A stretch of 64,000 bases of DNA from Tepidiforma sp. (GTDB lineage Bacteria; Chloroflexota; Dehalococcoidia; Tepidiformales; Tepidiformaceae): assembly GCA_026003935.1 (NCBI GenBank), contig BPIE01000001.1, positions 992,001-1,056,000 of the forward strand, read 5' to 3'. Below the pieces are notes generated by a model, which was given only the letters and a program-made list of their open reading frames with translations, was not told the DNA's origin and did no database searches. Shown in pieces: positions 1 through 8,014 of the stretch. Every line of letters begins with the position of its first letter. The stretch's first letter is position 1. Position numbers and translations under genes: made by a program.

Positions 1-450
1 GGGCTGGAGATGGCGCTGGCGTGCGACATCATCGTGGCGGCGGAGCATGCAGAGCTGGGGCTGCCGGAGCCGCGGCGGGGGCTGATTGCGGGGGCGATGG
101 GGGTGCACCGGCTCCCGCGGCAACTGCCGCTGAAGGTGGCGATGGGCTACATGCTGACGGGGCGGCACATCCCCGCGCGGCGCGCGGCGGAGCTGGGCCT
201 CGTCAACGAAGTGGTGCCGCTGCACGAGCTGGACGGGGCGGTGGAGCGCTGGGTGGACGACATCCTGCGGTGCGCGCCGCTTTCGGTGCGGGCGACGAAG
301 GAGGCCGCGATGCGGGGACTGCACCTGAGCCTCGAAGAGGCGGGGGCGCAGCGGTACGAGTGGGAGATGCGCAGGCGCACGAGCGAGGATGCTATCGAGG
401 GGCCGCGGGCGTTCGCCGAGAAGCGCGCACCGGAATGGAAAGGCCGGTAG
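1..450 (+). CDS. Enoyl-CoA hydratase/isomerase family protein, C-terminal part
   Basis: The reading frame is open from the first base, so the N-terminus lies outside the window. The visible 149 residues start at [10 protein letters not shown], the helix after the crotonase oxyanion-hole glycines. They continue through [17 protein letters not shown] and the [21 protein letters not shown] segment that is typical of the family. The C-terminal helical part ([12 protein letters not shown]) is complete. Such enzymes hydrate or isomerise enoyl-CoA thioesters in fatty-acid or amino-acid breakdown. The exact substrate cannot be told from the C-terminal half. It converges on the minus-strand gene ending at 461, with 10 bases between them. 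Confidence 0.9.
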   Translation, partial: GLEMALACDIIVAAEHAELGLPEPRRGLIAGAMGVHRLPRQLPLKVAMGYMLTGRHIPARRAAELGLVNEVVPLHELDGAVERWVDDILRCAPLSVRATKEAAMRGLHLSLEEAGAQRYEWEMRRRTSEDAIEGPRAFAEKRAPEWKGR

Positions 451-460
451 CGGAGGCCGT

Positions 461-1237
461 TCAGGCGGAGTAGCGGGCGGCGAACTCGGCGTCGTCGAGG
501 CTGGCGCCGTACTGCCGCTGGCTCACGGCGAGCTCCATCCGGGTGAGCTGGGCGAGGCCCTTGCGGGTGTCGCTGGCAACCCGGGCACGGTCCTGCGATT
601 TGAGGCGGCGCTTGAAGAGCCAGTAGGTGAACGCCTTCCAGTCGCAGAGGGCGACATCGCCGCGGAGCCAGATGCCGGTTTCTTCATAGTGGAGGGCGAG
701 CAGCTCGTCGCGCGATTTGCCGTAGATGCGCTGGTACATGGTCTCGTCGACGCGCTGGTCGAAGCCCCAGACGCGGGCGCGGATTTCCTTGTGGATTTCT
801 TCTTCGACGGAGAGTTGAAGGGCTTCTTCCACGAGGACGCCGTAGAGGTAGTTGAGGTGGGCGCTGTGCTTGGCGGGGCCGATGCGGCGTGCGAACTCGG
901 CGTCGTCGATATCGGCGTCGGCGGGCCAGCGGTTGTGCCAGAGGAGGGCGTCGCGGTCGGAAGGGGGGACGAGGTCGGCGACGGCATCGAGGAGGCGCTC
1001 CGCGAGGAGGAGCCAATCGAACGCTTCGCCGGCGATGAGGTAGCGAAAGCGGCGGCCGTCGATGGTTTCTTCCGGGAGGCGCCAGCGGGCGACGGCATCG
1101 AGGAGTGCTTCGAACCAGTGCTGCCCGCCGGTGATGGCCTGGCGCATGCGGAGGACGATTTCGTCGGGCGCGGGGAGCCCCGGCGCTTCGAAGGCGCCGT
1201 CTTCGAGGATGGGTGCCCGGGCGCTGGTGCTGGACAT
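461..1237 (-). CDS. Conserved hypothetical protein, 258 aa
   Basis: I do not recognise a family. The product is a soluble, acidic, helix-rich protein with many Trp and Tyr residues (FDWLLLAERLLDAVADLVPP, WLFKRRLKSQDRARV). It has no signal peptide, membrane segment or cysteine motif. The start at 1237 is chosen because TACCAT ends 8 nt upstream of this ATG, matching the leaderless pattern seen across the window. An in-frame GTG at 1255 would lie upstream of that box. It follows the zinc-module gene on the same strand but appears to have its own promoter. Confidence 0.7.
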   Translation of the reverse strand: MSSTSARAPILEDGAFEAPGLPAPDEIVLRMRQAITGGQHWFEALLDAVARWRLPEETIDGRRFRYLIAGEAFDWLLLAERLLDAVADLVPPSDRDALLWHNRWPADADIDDAEFARRIGPAKHSAHLNYLYGVLVEEALQLSVEEEIHKEIRARVWGFDQRVDETMYQRIYGKSRDELLALHYEETGIWLRGDVALCDWKAFTYWLFKRRLKSQDRARVASDTRKGLAQLTRMELAVSQRQYGASLDDAEFAARYSA

Positions 1238-1245
1238 CTGGGTGG

Positions 1246-1251
1246 ATGGTA
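1246..1251 (-). promoter_or_regulatory. Candidate leaderless -10 box (TACCAT)
   Basis: TACCAT on the minus strand lies 8 nt before the ATG at 1237. No Shine-Dalgarno sequence is present. Confidence 0.45.
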
Positions 1252-1276
1252 CCACGGGGCCCCGGGAGGCCCGAGT

Positions 1277-1687
1277 TCAGGCGCCGCGCCAGATTTTTCG
1301 GCGTTCCCAGCAGCGGGCGCAGACCGACGCGGGGCGTTCGATGGTGACCCAGCCCTGGCGGAAGGGGTAGAGGCGCTCGCGGACGTGCAGGGCGCAGAAG
1401 CGGCCGCGGCAGAGGGAGCACTCGTGAGCGGGGTGGGGGGTGCAGCCCTCGATGCCGCAGAGGCCGGCCTGGTTGCGGGCGAGGACAGCACTGCGGTAGG
1501 CGTGGTAGGCGAGGAGGTCGTCGCGCTTGGCGCGGCAGCGGGGCGCGGTGCAGACGGCTTCGTGGCCTTCGCGGTAGTAGGTGTGGCGGGCGCAGAAGGG
1601 GCGGCCGCAGTACTGGCAGGTGTCTTCGGCGGGGTCGCTGCAGCGGGAGAAGCGGCCCCCGAGCCGGCAGCGCTGGGTCACGATCAT
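1277..1687 (-). CDS. Tandem AN1-like zinc-module protein, 136 aa
   Basis: The sequence shows two similar cysteine/histidine clusters. The first has C24, C27, C32, H35, C46 and C51. The second has C77, C82, C90, C93, C98, H101, C123 and C126. The cores CQYCGRPFCARH and CSLCRGRFCALH share a CxxCxxxFCxxH pattern resembling AN1/B-box treble-clef fingers. The protein probably binds several zinc ions, but the function is unknown. The start MIVTQRC at 1687 has GGAG a few bases upstream. An in-frame extension to 1744 would run into the neighbouring gene. It lies on the same strand between the propeller gene and the 258-residue hypothetical gene. Confidence 0.7.
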   Translation of the reverse strand: MIVTQRCRLGGRFSRCSDPAEDTCQYCGRPFCARHTYYREGHEAVCTAPRCRAKRDDLLAYHAYRSAVLARNQAGLCGIEGCTPHPAHECSLCRGRFCALHVRERLYPFRQGWVTIERPASVCARCWERRKIWRGA

Positions 1688-1740
1688 CCCGGTCTCCGCG
1701 GGCGAAGTGATCCCATCGTGACGGCGCGGTGTGCAGCGGG

Positions 1741-2718
1741 TCAACCAGGCAGCCAGAGGCAGGCACCCGGACCGTCGGGGAGCGGGAAGCGTGCAGCGAC
1801 CCGCCAGGTGCGCGTTTCGAAGACGGTCACGGCGGCGTCGCCGTTGGAGACGACCGCGAGGTAGGCGCCGGAGGGGGAGCGGCAGAGGCCATCCGGGCGG
1901 GCAGGGACTTCGAGCAGGCGGGCGACCTGGCCGGATTCGAGGTCGACGATGGCGACGCGGTCGGCTTCCTGGAGGGCAACGGCGACCGTGCGGCCATCGA
2001 TGGGTTCGAGCCGCACGGGTCCGCCGCCGAGGGCGATGCTGCCGAGCGGCTCGAGGCTGCCCTCGCGGAAGAGGTGGAGGGAGCCATCGAGGTAGGAGGC
2101 GGCGATGACGCGTCCGCCGGCGGCGGCGATGGCTTCGGGGAGGCGGCCGACGGGGGCGCTCGTGCCGCCCGTGGGCCGGACGGTCTCGACGCGGTCGGCG
2201 CGGGCCGCCGCGACGTGGGGGATGCCGGCTGCGAGCGCCACGGTGTGGGGGGTGGCACCGGTGGGCCAGCGCCCGAGCTCGGACAGGCTCGCGGCGTCGA
2301 GCGCGACGAGGGCGTCGGCTTCGTCGAGGGTGACGTAAAGGGCGGAGGCCTGCTCATCGGCGGCGAGCCCGTGGGGGCGGCCTTGAAGGGGGAGGAGGCG
2401 GAGCATACCGTGCGCTGCGGGGTCGACTTCGGCGAGGAGGTCGGCGCGGTCGAGGGTGACGTAGAGGCGGCCGTGGAGGGCCGCGAGCTCGTGAGGAGCG
2501 CCGGGGAGTGCGAGGGAGGCGGCGGAGCCGCGGGCGAGGTCGAGGAAGGAGAGCCCGGCGGTGCGGAGCCCGGCGACGACGAGGACCCCCTCGGCGGGCG
2601 GGTCGATGGCGGGCTGGCGCTGGGCCTGGCGGGAGAAGGCGAGAATCGCCAGGAGCATCACCGGGAGGACGGCGAGGCTGGCGAAGCGATTGATGCGGCC
2701 GAGGGAGCGGTTGTCCAT
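1741..2718 (-). CDS. Membrane-anchored YVTN/NHL-type beta-propeller protein, 325 aa
   Basis: An N-terminal hydrophobic segment at about residues 12-28 (FASLAVLPVMLLAILAF) is followed by about seven repeats of roughly 40 residues. The repeats carry motifs such as GRLYVTLDRADLLAEVD, ALYVTLDEADALVALD and DRVAIVDLESGQVARLL. This is the pattern of YVTN/SMP-30-like beta-propellers that accumulate or display surface binding loops. The product is probably anchored to the membrane with its propeller outside. The ATG at 2718 has GGGAGGG just upstream. It lies 55 bases after flgE on the same strand, so it may be co-transcribed with the flagellar operon, but nothing in it suggests a flagellar role. Confidence 0.75.
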   Translation of the reverse strand: MDNRSLGRINRFASLAVLPVMLLAILAFSRQAQRQPAIDPPAEGVLVVAGLRTAGLSFLDLARGSAASLALPGAPHELAALHGRLYVTLDRADLLAEVDPAAHGMLRLLPLQGRPHGLAADEQASALYVTLDEADALVALDAASLSELGRWPTGATPHTVALAAGIPHVAAARADRVETVRPTGGTSAPVGRLPEAIAAAGGRVIAASYLDGSLHLFREGSLEPLGSIALGGGPVRLEPIDGRTVAVALQEADRVAIVDLESGQVARLLEVPARPDGLCRSPSGAYLAVVSNGDAAVTVFETRTWRVAARFPLPDGPGACLWLPG

Positions 2719-2773
2719 GGGGAGGGAGAGACCGGGGGCGGGCGCGGCCGCCAGCCCCCGGCCGAAGCGAGGG

Positions 2774-4057
2774 TTAGCGGATGATGTTGACGAGGTCCTG
2801 CAGCATCTGGTCGCCGGCGGTGATGACCCGGGAGGAGGACTGGAAGCCGCGCTGGGCGAGGATGACGCTGGTGAACTGCTGGGCGAGGTCGACGTTGGAG
2901 GATTCGAGGGTGCCGGTGCTGACGGAGCCGCGGCCGTTGGTGTTGGCGAGGCCGATGATGGGTTCGCCGGAGTTGGAGCTCGGAGACCAGAGGTTCTGGC
3001 CCTGGCGCTGGAGACCGCCGGGGTTGACGAAGCTCGCGATGGCAAGCTGGCCGATGAGCTGGTTGGCACCGTTGGAGTAAATGCCGGTGATTTCACCGGT
3101 GGAGCCGACGGCGAAGGAGACGAGCGCACCGGCGGGGGCGCCGTCCTGCTTCGAGACGTTCAGCTGGCTCGAGCCGGCGAACTGGGTGAGGGACGAGAAG
3201 TCGATGTCGAAGGCGAGCGGGGTGGCTGCATCGCTGGGGAGGGTGGCAAGCGAGAAGTTGAGCAGGCCGTTGGCGGGGGCTTGGAGCGCGCCAGTCATGT
3301 TGTCGAAGACGAGCTGACCGGGCGTTGGCGTTACCTGGACGTCCGGCGTCGCGGAGTTGGCATCGTCGTCGTAGAAGGCGAAGACGTCCCACGTGTTGGC
3401 AGTCGAGGTCTTCCGGAACTCGAGCTTGATGGTGACCGCGTTGCCGAGGGAGTCGTACACGGTGAGGGTGGAAGTGACGAGGCCCGTGGCCGGCGGGCCG
3501 GCGCTGTAGACCGGGGTGCCGGCATCGAGGTTGCCGGCCATGGTGACGCTGCTGGTGGCGCGGGCGCTGATCCGGGTGCCGAAGGGGATGGAGAGCGGCT
3601 CGAGCGGCCCTTCGACGTCGATGTTGCCGCTGGCGTCGGCCTTCCATCCCATGACCTGGAGGCCGGTGACGGGGTTGACGAGATTGCCGGCGACGTCAAT
3701 ATCGAAGGCGCCGTCGCGGGTGTAGTAGTTGCGGGTGCCGTCGGAGACGACGAAGAAGCCGTCGCCCTGGATGGCGAAGTCGGTGAGCTTGCCGGTGCTC
3801 TGGAGGGAGCCCTGGGTCATGATGTTGTCGATGCCGCCGAGCTGCATGCCCAGGCCGACCTGGGCGGGGTTGGTGCCGCCGCGGCCGCCCTGGGGGCTGC
3901 TGGCGCCGCGGATGGTCTGGCCGAGGATGTCCTGGAAGGTGACGCGGGAGGATTTGAAGGCGATGGTGTTGACGTTGGCGATGTTGTTGCCGACGACGTC
4001 CATGAAGGCCATGTGGTTCTTCATGCCGGAGATTGCGGAGAAGAGGGCTCGCATCAT
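2774..4057 (-). CDS. flgE: Flagellar hook protein FlgE
   Basis: This subunit polymerises into the extracellular hook joining the rod to the filament. The N-terminus MMRALFSAISGMKNHMAFMD plus VVGNNIANVNTIAFKSSRVTF is the conserved rod/hook helix. GDGFFVVSD and the C-terminal SNVDLAQQFTSVILAQRGFQ with DQMLQDLVNIIR complete the flg-family signature. At 427 residues it matches FlgE rather than the shorter FlgF or FlgG. It is the last clear flagellar gene of the minus-strand operon, after flgD and the small flagellar operon protein. The second Met is an equally good start. Confidence 0.95.
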   Translation of the reverse strand: MMRALFSAISGMKNHMAFMDVVGNNIANVNTIAFKSSRVTFQDILGQTIRGASSPQGGRGGTNPAQVGLGMQLGGIDNIMTQGSLQSTGKLTDFAIQGDGFFVVSDGTRNYYTRDGAFDIDVAGNLVNPVTGLQVMGWKADASGNIDVEGPLEPLSIPFGTRISARATSSVTMAGNLDAGTPVYSAGPPATGLVTSTLTVYDSLGNAVTIKLEFRKTSTANTWDVFAFYDDDANSATPDVQVTPTPGQLVFDNMTGALQAPANGLLNFSLATLPSDAATPLAFDIDFSSLTQFAGSSQLNVSKQDGAPAGALVSFAVGSTGEITGIYSNGANQLIGQLAIASFVNPGGLQRQGQNLWSPSSNSGEPIIGLANTNGRGSVSTGTLESSNVDLAQQFTSVILAQRGFQSSSRVITAGDQMLQDLVNIIR

Positions 4058-4144
4058 GGTGGGTACTCGATCCTTTCGTTGGCGATGACGCCGGTGTGGT
4101 GATGCAGGATCGGGCCTCCGACGAGCGGACCGGCCCGGGCTTGC

Positions 4145-4513
4145 CTAGGCGATGACGACGGAGTCGATGTTCGTGAAGACGTTCTCCTTTCCGCGGGTGG
4201 TATCGAGGGCGGTGACGACGGTGCGCCCGGGGACGTCGACGATGACGGCGAGGTTGTCGAGCATGACGACGGTGCTGCGGGCGCCTTTGCTGGCGGCGCG
4301 GTCGATGGCGGCATCGAGCCGCTGCAGCTTCGGGGCGTCGAGGGCGAGGTCGCGGCGTTCGACGCGCTTCGCGGCGTGGTTGGAGAGCTGGACGCGCGCG
4401 CTGGCCTGCTGGAGGAGGTCCTCGAAGCGGGCGGCGGCGGAGCCCGGGGCCGATGCGGCGGGGGGCGCGGGCCGGGCGGGGGCGGGGCCGATTGGTCCGG
4501 TGCGGTCGATCAC
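4145..4513 (-). CDS. Flagellar operon protein (TIGR02530-type), 122 aa
   Basis: The conserved C-terminal part reads ARVQLSNHAAKRVERRDLAL, then AIDRAASKGARSTVVMLDNL and TNIDSVVIA. This matches the small protein encoded between flgD and flgE in many Gram-positive and spirochete operons. Its role is not settled, and a hook-assembly accessory function is usually supposed. The N-terminal 30 residues are Pro/Ala-rich and probably disordered. Its ATG overlaps the flgD stop by 4 nt (ATGA), indicating translational coupling. Confidence 0.85.
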   Translation of the reverse strand: MIDRTGPIGPAPARPAPPAASAPGSAAARFEDLLQQASARVQLSNHAAKRVERRDLALDAPKLQRLDAAIDRAASKGARSTVVMLDNLAVIVDVPGRTVVTALDTTRGKENVFTNIDSVVIA

Positions 4514-5067
4514 GGCTGTTCCACCTGGCTGACGGTGAAGAGGTCGATGACCTTGCCGCCGACGTAGAGGAAGGGGATGCCGGAGCTGTCCATGACGACC
4601 TTCTCGACGACGCCGGTGACTTCGCTGCCGGCGTTGGGGAGGTCGGCGGCCGCGGCGACGACCCGTTGGTCCTCGTTGACGGCGACGCGCTCGATGGAGG
4701 TGAGCTTTGCGAAGGGTCGGCCGTACTTTTCGCGGGCGACGAGGTCGCGGGTGATGGCGACAGCGTCGACCTGCTTGCCGGTGACGGTTTTGCCGATGAG
4801 GCCGGCGGCGCTGGTGAGCTCGCTCAAGCCCTGGAGGGCCTTCATGCCGGAGGCGACGGCGCGCATCTGGTTGAGGGCTTCGAACTGGGCCATCTGGGCC
4901 ATCCAGTCGGAGTCCTTCTGGGGCTCGAGGGGGTTCTGGTTTCGCATCTGGGCGATGATGAGCTTCATGAAGTCGACCTGGCCGAGCTCGTTCTTGGGAG
5001 CGCCGGTCGAGGGGGTGTAGGTGGCGTTCTTGAGGCCGGTGACGGGGTCGATTTGGAGTCCTGCCAT
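4510..5067 (-). CDS. flgD: Flagellar hook assembly scaffold FlgD
   Basis: FlgD caps the growing hook so that FlgE can polymerise and is then discarded. The conserved N-terminal block is visible (GQVDFMKLIIAQMRNQNPLE, then PQKDSDWMAQMAQFEALNQM). It is followed by a short C-terminal region with LIGKTVTGKQVDAVA. At 185 residues it is shorter than enterobacterial FlgD, as in the Gram-positive type. It sits between fliK and the small flagellar operon gene, the usual order for hook genes. Confidence 0.93.
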   Translation of the reverse strand: MAGLQIDPVTGLKNATYTPSTGAPKNELGQVDFMKLIIAQMRNQNPLEPQKDSDWMAQMAQFEALNQMRAVASGMKALQGLSELTSAAGLIGKTVTGKQVDAVAITRDLVAREKYGRPFAKLTSIERVAVNEDQRVVAAAADLPNAGSEVTGVVEKVVMDSSGIPFLYVGGKVIDLFTVSQVEQP

Positions 5068-5079
5068 GGGGTTGGCCTC

Positions 5080-6360
5080 CTAGACGCGGTAGATGAGGGC
5101 GCCGTCGGGGTTGTAGGCGGCGCGGAGGCGCCGGTCGCGGGCGGCTGCTGCGGGGTCGTCGATGCCGAGGATGGCGGCGAACTCCCCGGGCTCGGCGGTG
5201 GGGCGAGCGGGGGCCGGCTCGTACCAGGCGTCGGCACCGCCGCCCTGGCGGGCGCCGAGCCCAATGTTGAGCCCGGCGAGGTTCATGCCGCGCTGACCGA
5301 GGAGGCTCGAAAGGTCGGCGGCAGCGTCACGCAGGAGCTGCGCGGCCTCGGGGGTCTCGGCGCGGATGTCGAGGTGGACGGCTTCATGGCGGGCATGGAG
5401 GCGGATGGTGATTTCGCCGAGCCCGGCGGGCTCGAGGTGGATGCGGGCTTCGCCGCCGTCGGCTTCGGCACGTTCGATGACGGCCGTGGCGACGGCATCG
5501 AGGTTCTCGACCTGCGCGGGTGCTGCGGGGGCATCGGGAGGGGGCGCAGGCGCGGCGGCGGGTGCCTCCGGCGCCGCGCCCGCCTCGCGGAGCTGGCCCA
5601 CGGCCGAGTGTGGAGCCGCATGGGCGATGGCCGTCTCCGAAGCGCGGGGCGCCGGCCGGCCTTCTGCCGGGCGGGCGTGCGGAGCGGCGGTCTCGGCTGC
5701 GGCCGGCAGCCCGGCCGGGGCATCGCTGGCGTTCCCGACGGAGCGGACCACGCTGTGCTGCCCCTCACCCGGCGCACCGCCGGGCGGAGGTGAGGGTTCT
5801 GAAGGGCCTGGCGGGGCATCGCCCGGGGCGCGGGCCTGCGGGTCGGCAGCGGGCGCGTCTTGGGGGGTGGCGGGAGCGAGTGGGAGGGCATCGGCCGATG
5901 CCTCGGCCGCGGGGAGTTCCGCCGACGAGGCTTCCTCCACCGCCGCTGTTGCCACGGGGTCGAGCGGGGCGTCGCCGCCGGCGGGCGGTTCGACTGCCGC
6001 GGGCAGGGACGGCACGACAGGCCCGGCTTCCGCGGCACAGGCTGATGCATCGGGCCCGGCGACGCTCCCCGGGGAGGCGGGAGTGCCAGCGGGCGCGGGC
6101 TGCTGTGGGTTGAGTGCCGGGGCGAGGGCCGGCACCAGTGCGAGGGCGGCCAGCCCCTGGAGGGCGGCGGTTTCCTCGCGGCGCGGGGTGGCCGGGGCGG
6201 ACAGCTGGGCCTCGCTCTCGCCGCTGCCGGGTGCGGGGACGGCGACGGCGGAGAGGAGTGCCGCGAAGAGGCCCCCTGCCCCTGGCACGCCGGCGGGGGT
6301 GCCGGCGGCGGCGTCGAGGGGCTGGAGGGTTGCGGGCGGGAGTTCGACGACGAGTCCCAT
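5080..6360 (-). CDS. fliK: Flagellar hook-length control protein FliK
   Basis: FliK is the secreted ruler that measures the hook and switches export from hook to filament substrates. The protein has the usual architecture: a long, low-complexity Ala/Pro-rich N-terminal and central region (about residues 1-270), then a compact C-terminal domain. That domain contains EARIHLEPAGLGEITIRLHA and ETPEAAQLLRDAAADLSSLL, the conserved FliK core that contacts FlhB. Its start codon overlaps the fliE stop by one base. The ruler region is unconserved, so only the C-terminus supports the call. Confidence 0.88.
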   Translation of the reverse strand: MGLVVELPPATLQPLDAAAGTPAGVPGAGGLFAALLSAVAVPAPGSGESEAQLSAPATPRREETAALQGLAALALVPALAPALNPQQPAPAGTPASPGSVAGPDASACAAEAGPVVPSLPAAVEPPAGGDAPLDPVATAAVEEASSAELPAAEASADALPLAPATPQDAPAADPQARAPGDAPPGPSEPSPPPGGAPGEGQHSVVRSVGNASDAPAGLPAAAETAAPHARPAEGRPAPRASETAIAHAAPHSAVGQLREAGAAPEAPAAAPAPPPDAPAAPAQVENLDAVATAVIERAEADGGEARIHLEPAGLGEITIRLHARHEAVHLDIRAETPEAAQLLRDAAADLSSLLGQRGMNLAGLNIGLGARQGGGADAWYEPAPARPTAEPGEFAAILGIDDPAAAARDRRLRAAYNPDGALIYRV

Positions 6361-6647
6361 CAGATTTGCATCCGGAAGATTTCCTGGTAGGCCTCGACGG
6401 CCTTATTGCGGACCTGCGTGGCGAGGGAGATCGCCAGGCTTTCGGCTTCGACGGCGAGCATGACGTCGTGGAGTTCGACGTCCTGGCCGGTGGCGAGGGC
6501 ATTCACCTTCTGGTCGGCGGTGTCGCTGAGGGACTGGAGCTGGTTCAGCGCCCTGCCGAGGAGGTCGGCGAAGCCGGCTGCCGGTGGGGCCGTCGCTGCT
6601 CCAGTTTGGCGGAGGGGGAGCTGGCTCTGAATCGGTGCGATGTCCAC
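6360..6647 (-). CDS. fliE: Flagellar hook-basal body protein FliE
   Basis: FliE forms the junction between the MS ring and the proximal rod. The signature is clear: GFADLLGRALNQLQSLSDTA, LATGQDVELHDVMLAVEAES, then LATQVRNKAVEAYQEIFRMQ at the end. I chose the GTG at 6647 because GGAGG lies five bases upstream and the 95-residue product fits the family length. An in-frame TTG at 6683 would add an unconserved 12-residue extension. It lies downstream of flgC, as in most bacteria, but here the flgBC-fliE set follows fliJ. Confidence 0.9.
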   Translation of the reverse strand: MDIAPIQSQLPLRQTGAATAPPAAGFADLLGRALNQLQSLSDTADQKVNALATGQDVELHDVMLAVEAESLAISLATQVRNKAVEAYQEIFRMQI

Positions 6648-6681
6648 GGGTGCCTCCGGGATGCGTGTAATGGATGGGGGC

Positions 6682-6692
6682 AAAACCCCGAT
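6682..6692 (-). repeat. ATCGGGGTTTT element ahead of fliE
   Basis: On the minus strand the gap between flgC and fliE contains ATCGGGGTTTT followed by GCCCC, able to form a small G4/C4 hairpin. The same 11-mer, again followed by a C4 run, is found ahead of fliF at 12772-12782. Confidence 0.4.
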
Positions 6693-6696
6693 GCGA

Positions 6697-7143
6697 CTAT
6701 CTGCTGGTGATGTCGAGGGCGCGGAGCGCCATTTGCTTGGCGGCGTTGAGGACGGTGGCGTTGGCCTGGTAGGAGCGGTTGGCGGAGGTGAGGTCCGTCA
6801 TCTCCTGGACGAGGTCGACGTTGGGCATTTCGACGTAACCGGTTTCGGGGTCGGCATCGGGGTGGGAGGGGTCGTAGACGGTGCGGCCCGGGGTTGCGGC
6901 ATCGACAGCGACCTGGGTAAGGACGACGCCGGTGGAGCCGCCGCCGAGGAATTTGCGGATGACGCCGGAGAAGGGCAGTGCAGGGTCGCCGGAGGCGAAG
7001 CGGACGACCTGTCGCCGGTAGGGGCCGCCCTCCGGGGTGCTGGTGGTGTCGATGTTGGCGACGTTGTTGGAGACGACGTCCATGCGGACGCGCTGGGCGG
7101 CGAGGCCGGAGGCGGCGGACGCGATGGCGCGGATGAGGCTCAT
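6697..7143 (-). CDS. flgC: Flagellar basal-body rod protein FlgC
   Basis: This is a proximal rod subunit. The N-terminal rod helix (ASGLAAQRVRMDVVSNNVAN) and the C-terminal MPNVDLVQEMTDLTSANRSY with NATVLNAAKQMALRALDI are typical of FlgC. The 148-residue length is normal. It lies 11 bases downstream of flgB in the same operon, and the partner FlgB completes the rod base. Confidence 0.95.
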   Translation of the reverse strand: MSLIRAIASAASGLAAQRVRMDVVSNNVANIDTTSTPEGGPYRRQVVRFASGDPALPFSGVIRKFLGGGSTGVVLTQVAVDAATPGRTVYDPSHPDADPETGYVEMPNVDLVQEMTDLTSANRSYQANATVLNAAKQMALRALDITSR

Positions 7144-7154
7144 GGCGGTGCTCC

Positions 7155-7553
7155 TTAGCCGTTGATTGCGGTGCGGATGTTGTTGAGCTTGCGGGAGAGG
7201 ACCTGGGCAGCGGCCTGGTAACGCATCTGCGTCTCGGCGAGGGTGACCATCTCCTGGTCGATGTCGACGGTGTTGCCGTCGAAGCGGCTGGTGGCGAGGA
7301 GCTGCTGCGGGTCGAGACCGAGCTGGTCGCGCCGGGAGGAGGGGGATGCGATGTGGCGCGGGTCGGTGGCGGCAAGCTGGCCATGCTGGCGGCCGAAGGC
7401 GCGCTGGAGCTCGGTTTCGAACGTGACGTCCTGGCGAACGTAGCCTGGGGTATCGATGTTGGCGATGTTGTTGGCGATGGCGCCCTGGCGGCGGCCGAGG
7501 CCGGCGAGCCAGGCGGTGACCTGGGCAATGCCGCGGTCGGCGATGGGGTTCAT
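7155..7553 (-). CDS. flgB: Flagellar basal-body rod protein FlgB
   Basis: FlgB is the first rod subunit above FliE. QGAIANNIANIDTPGYVRQD near residue 23 and the C-terminal FDGNTVDIDQEMVTLAETQM with YQAAAQVLSRKLNNIRTAI are family hallmarks. Its ATG overlaps the stop of fliJ by four bases, so the rod genes are translationally coupled to the export genes. In most genomes flgBC-fliE precede fliF, whereas here they follow fliJ. Confidence 0.95.
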   Translation of the reverse strand: MNPIADRGIAQVTAWLAGLGRRQGAIANNIANIDTPGYVRQDVTFETELQRAFGRQHGQLAATDPRHIASPSSRRDQLGLDPQQLLATSRFDGNTVDIDQEMVTLAETQMRYQAAAQVLSRKLNNIRTAING

Positions 7554-8014
7554 GGCTGGTCCTCCAGGGGTGGGGTCAGGGCGGGGCTGCGCCAGCGGGC
7601 AGCGACGAGGTCGTCGAGGCGGCGGGCTTCGAGGCGGGCACGCTGGAGACGCTCTTCGGCGCGGCGGCGCTCGAGGAGCAGCTCGAGGGCGCGGCGGTCG
7701 CGGCGGCGCTCCATGAGGACGGCGCGCTCTTCGGCGACGTCTTCTTCGGAGAGGGCGAGCGCGGCCTCGCGGGCGTCGATGTCGCGCTCGAGGCGGCGGA
7801 GGTAGGCGGCAGCAGCGAGGAGGTCGGCGACGTCGACTGCGCCGGCGGGCGCCCCGGCAGCGAGGAGGGCCTGGTGGGCTGCCTCAGCCTCGGCAAGGGC
7901 GGCTGCGCGGCGGTCGCGCAGGGAGATGGCCTCGGCGAGCTCGCGGCGCTGGAGGCGCTCGGCGAGTTCGCGCTGGCGCACGAGGCGTTCAAGCCGCTTC
8001 GGTGAAATCGGCAT
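7550..8014 (-). CDS. fliJ: Flagellar export protein FliJ
   Basis: FliJ is a small soluble coiled-coil chaperone and stalk of the type III export ATPase. The 154-residue product is almost wholly charged heptad-like helix (RLERLVRQRELAERLQRREL, AYLRRLERDIDAREAALALS, RRDRRALELLLERRRAEERL). Its identity rests on size, helix content and position directly after fliI. Its start lies 26 bases inside the fliI 3' end. Confidence 0.82.
   Translation of the reverse strand: MPISPKRLERLVRQRELAERLQRRELAEAISLRDRRAAALAEAEAAHQALLAAGAPAGAVDVADLLAAAAYLRRLERDIDAREAALALSEEDVAEERAVLMERRRDRRALELLLERRRAEERLQRARLEARRLDDLVAARWRSPALTPPLEDQP

Noticed and set aside
2561-4102. A 513-codon plus-strand open frame across flgE
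   Set aside because: It is antisense to flgE, with low-complexity acidic composition and no motif. It is a shadow frame.
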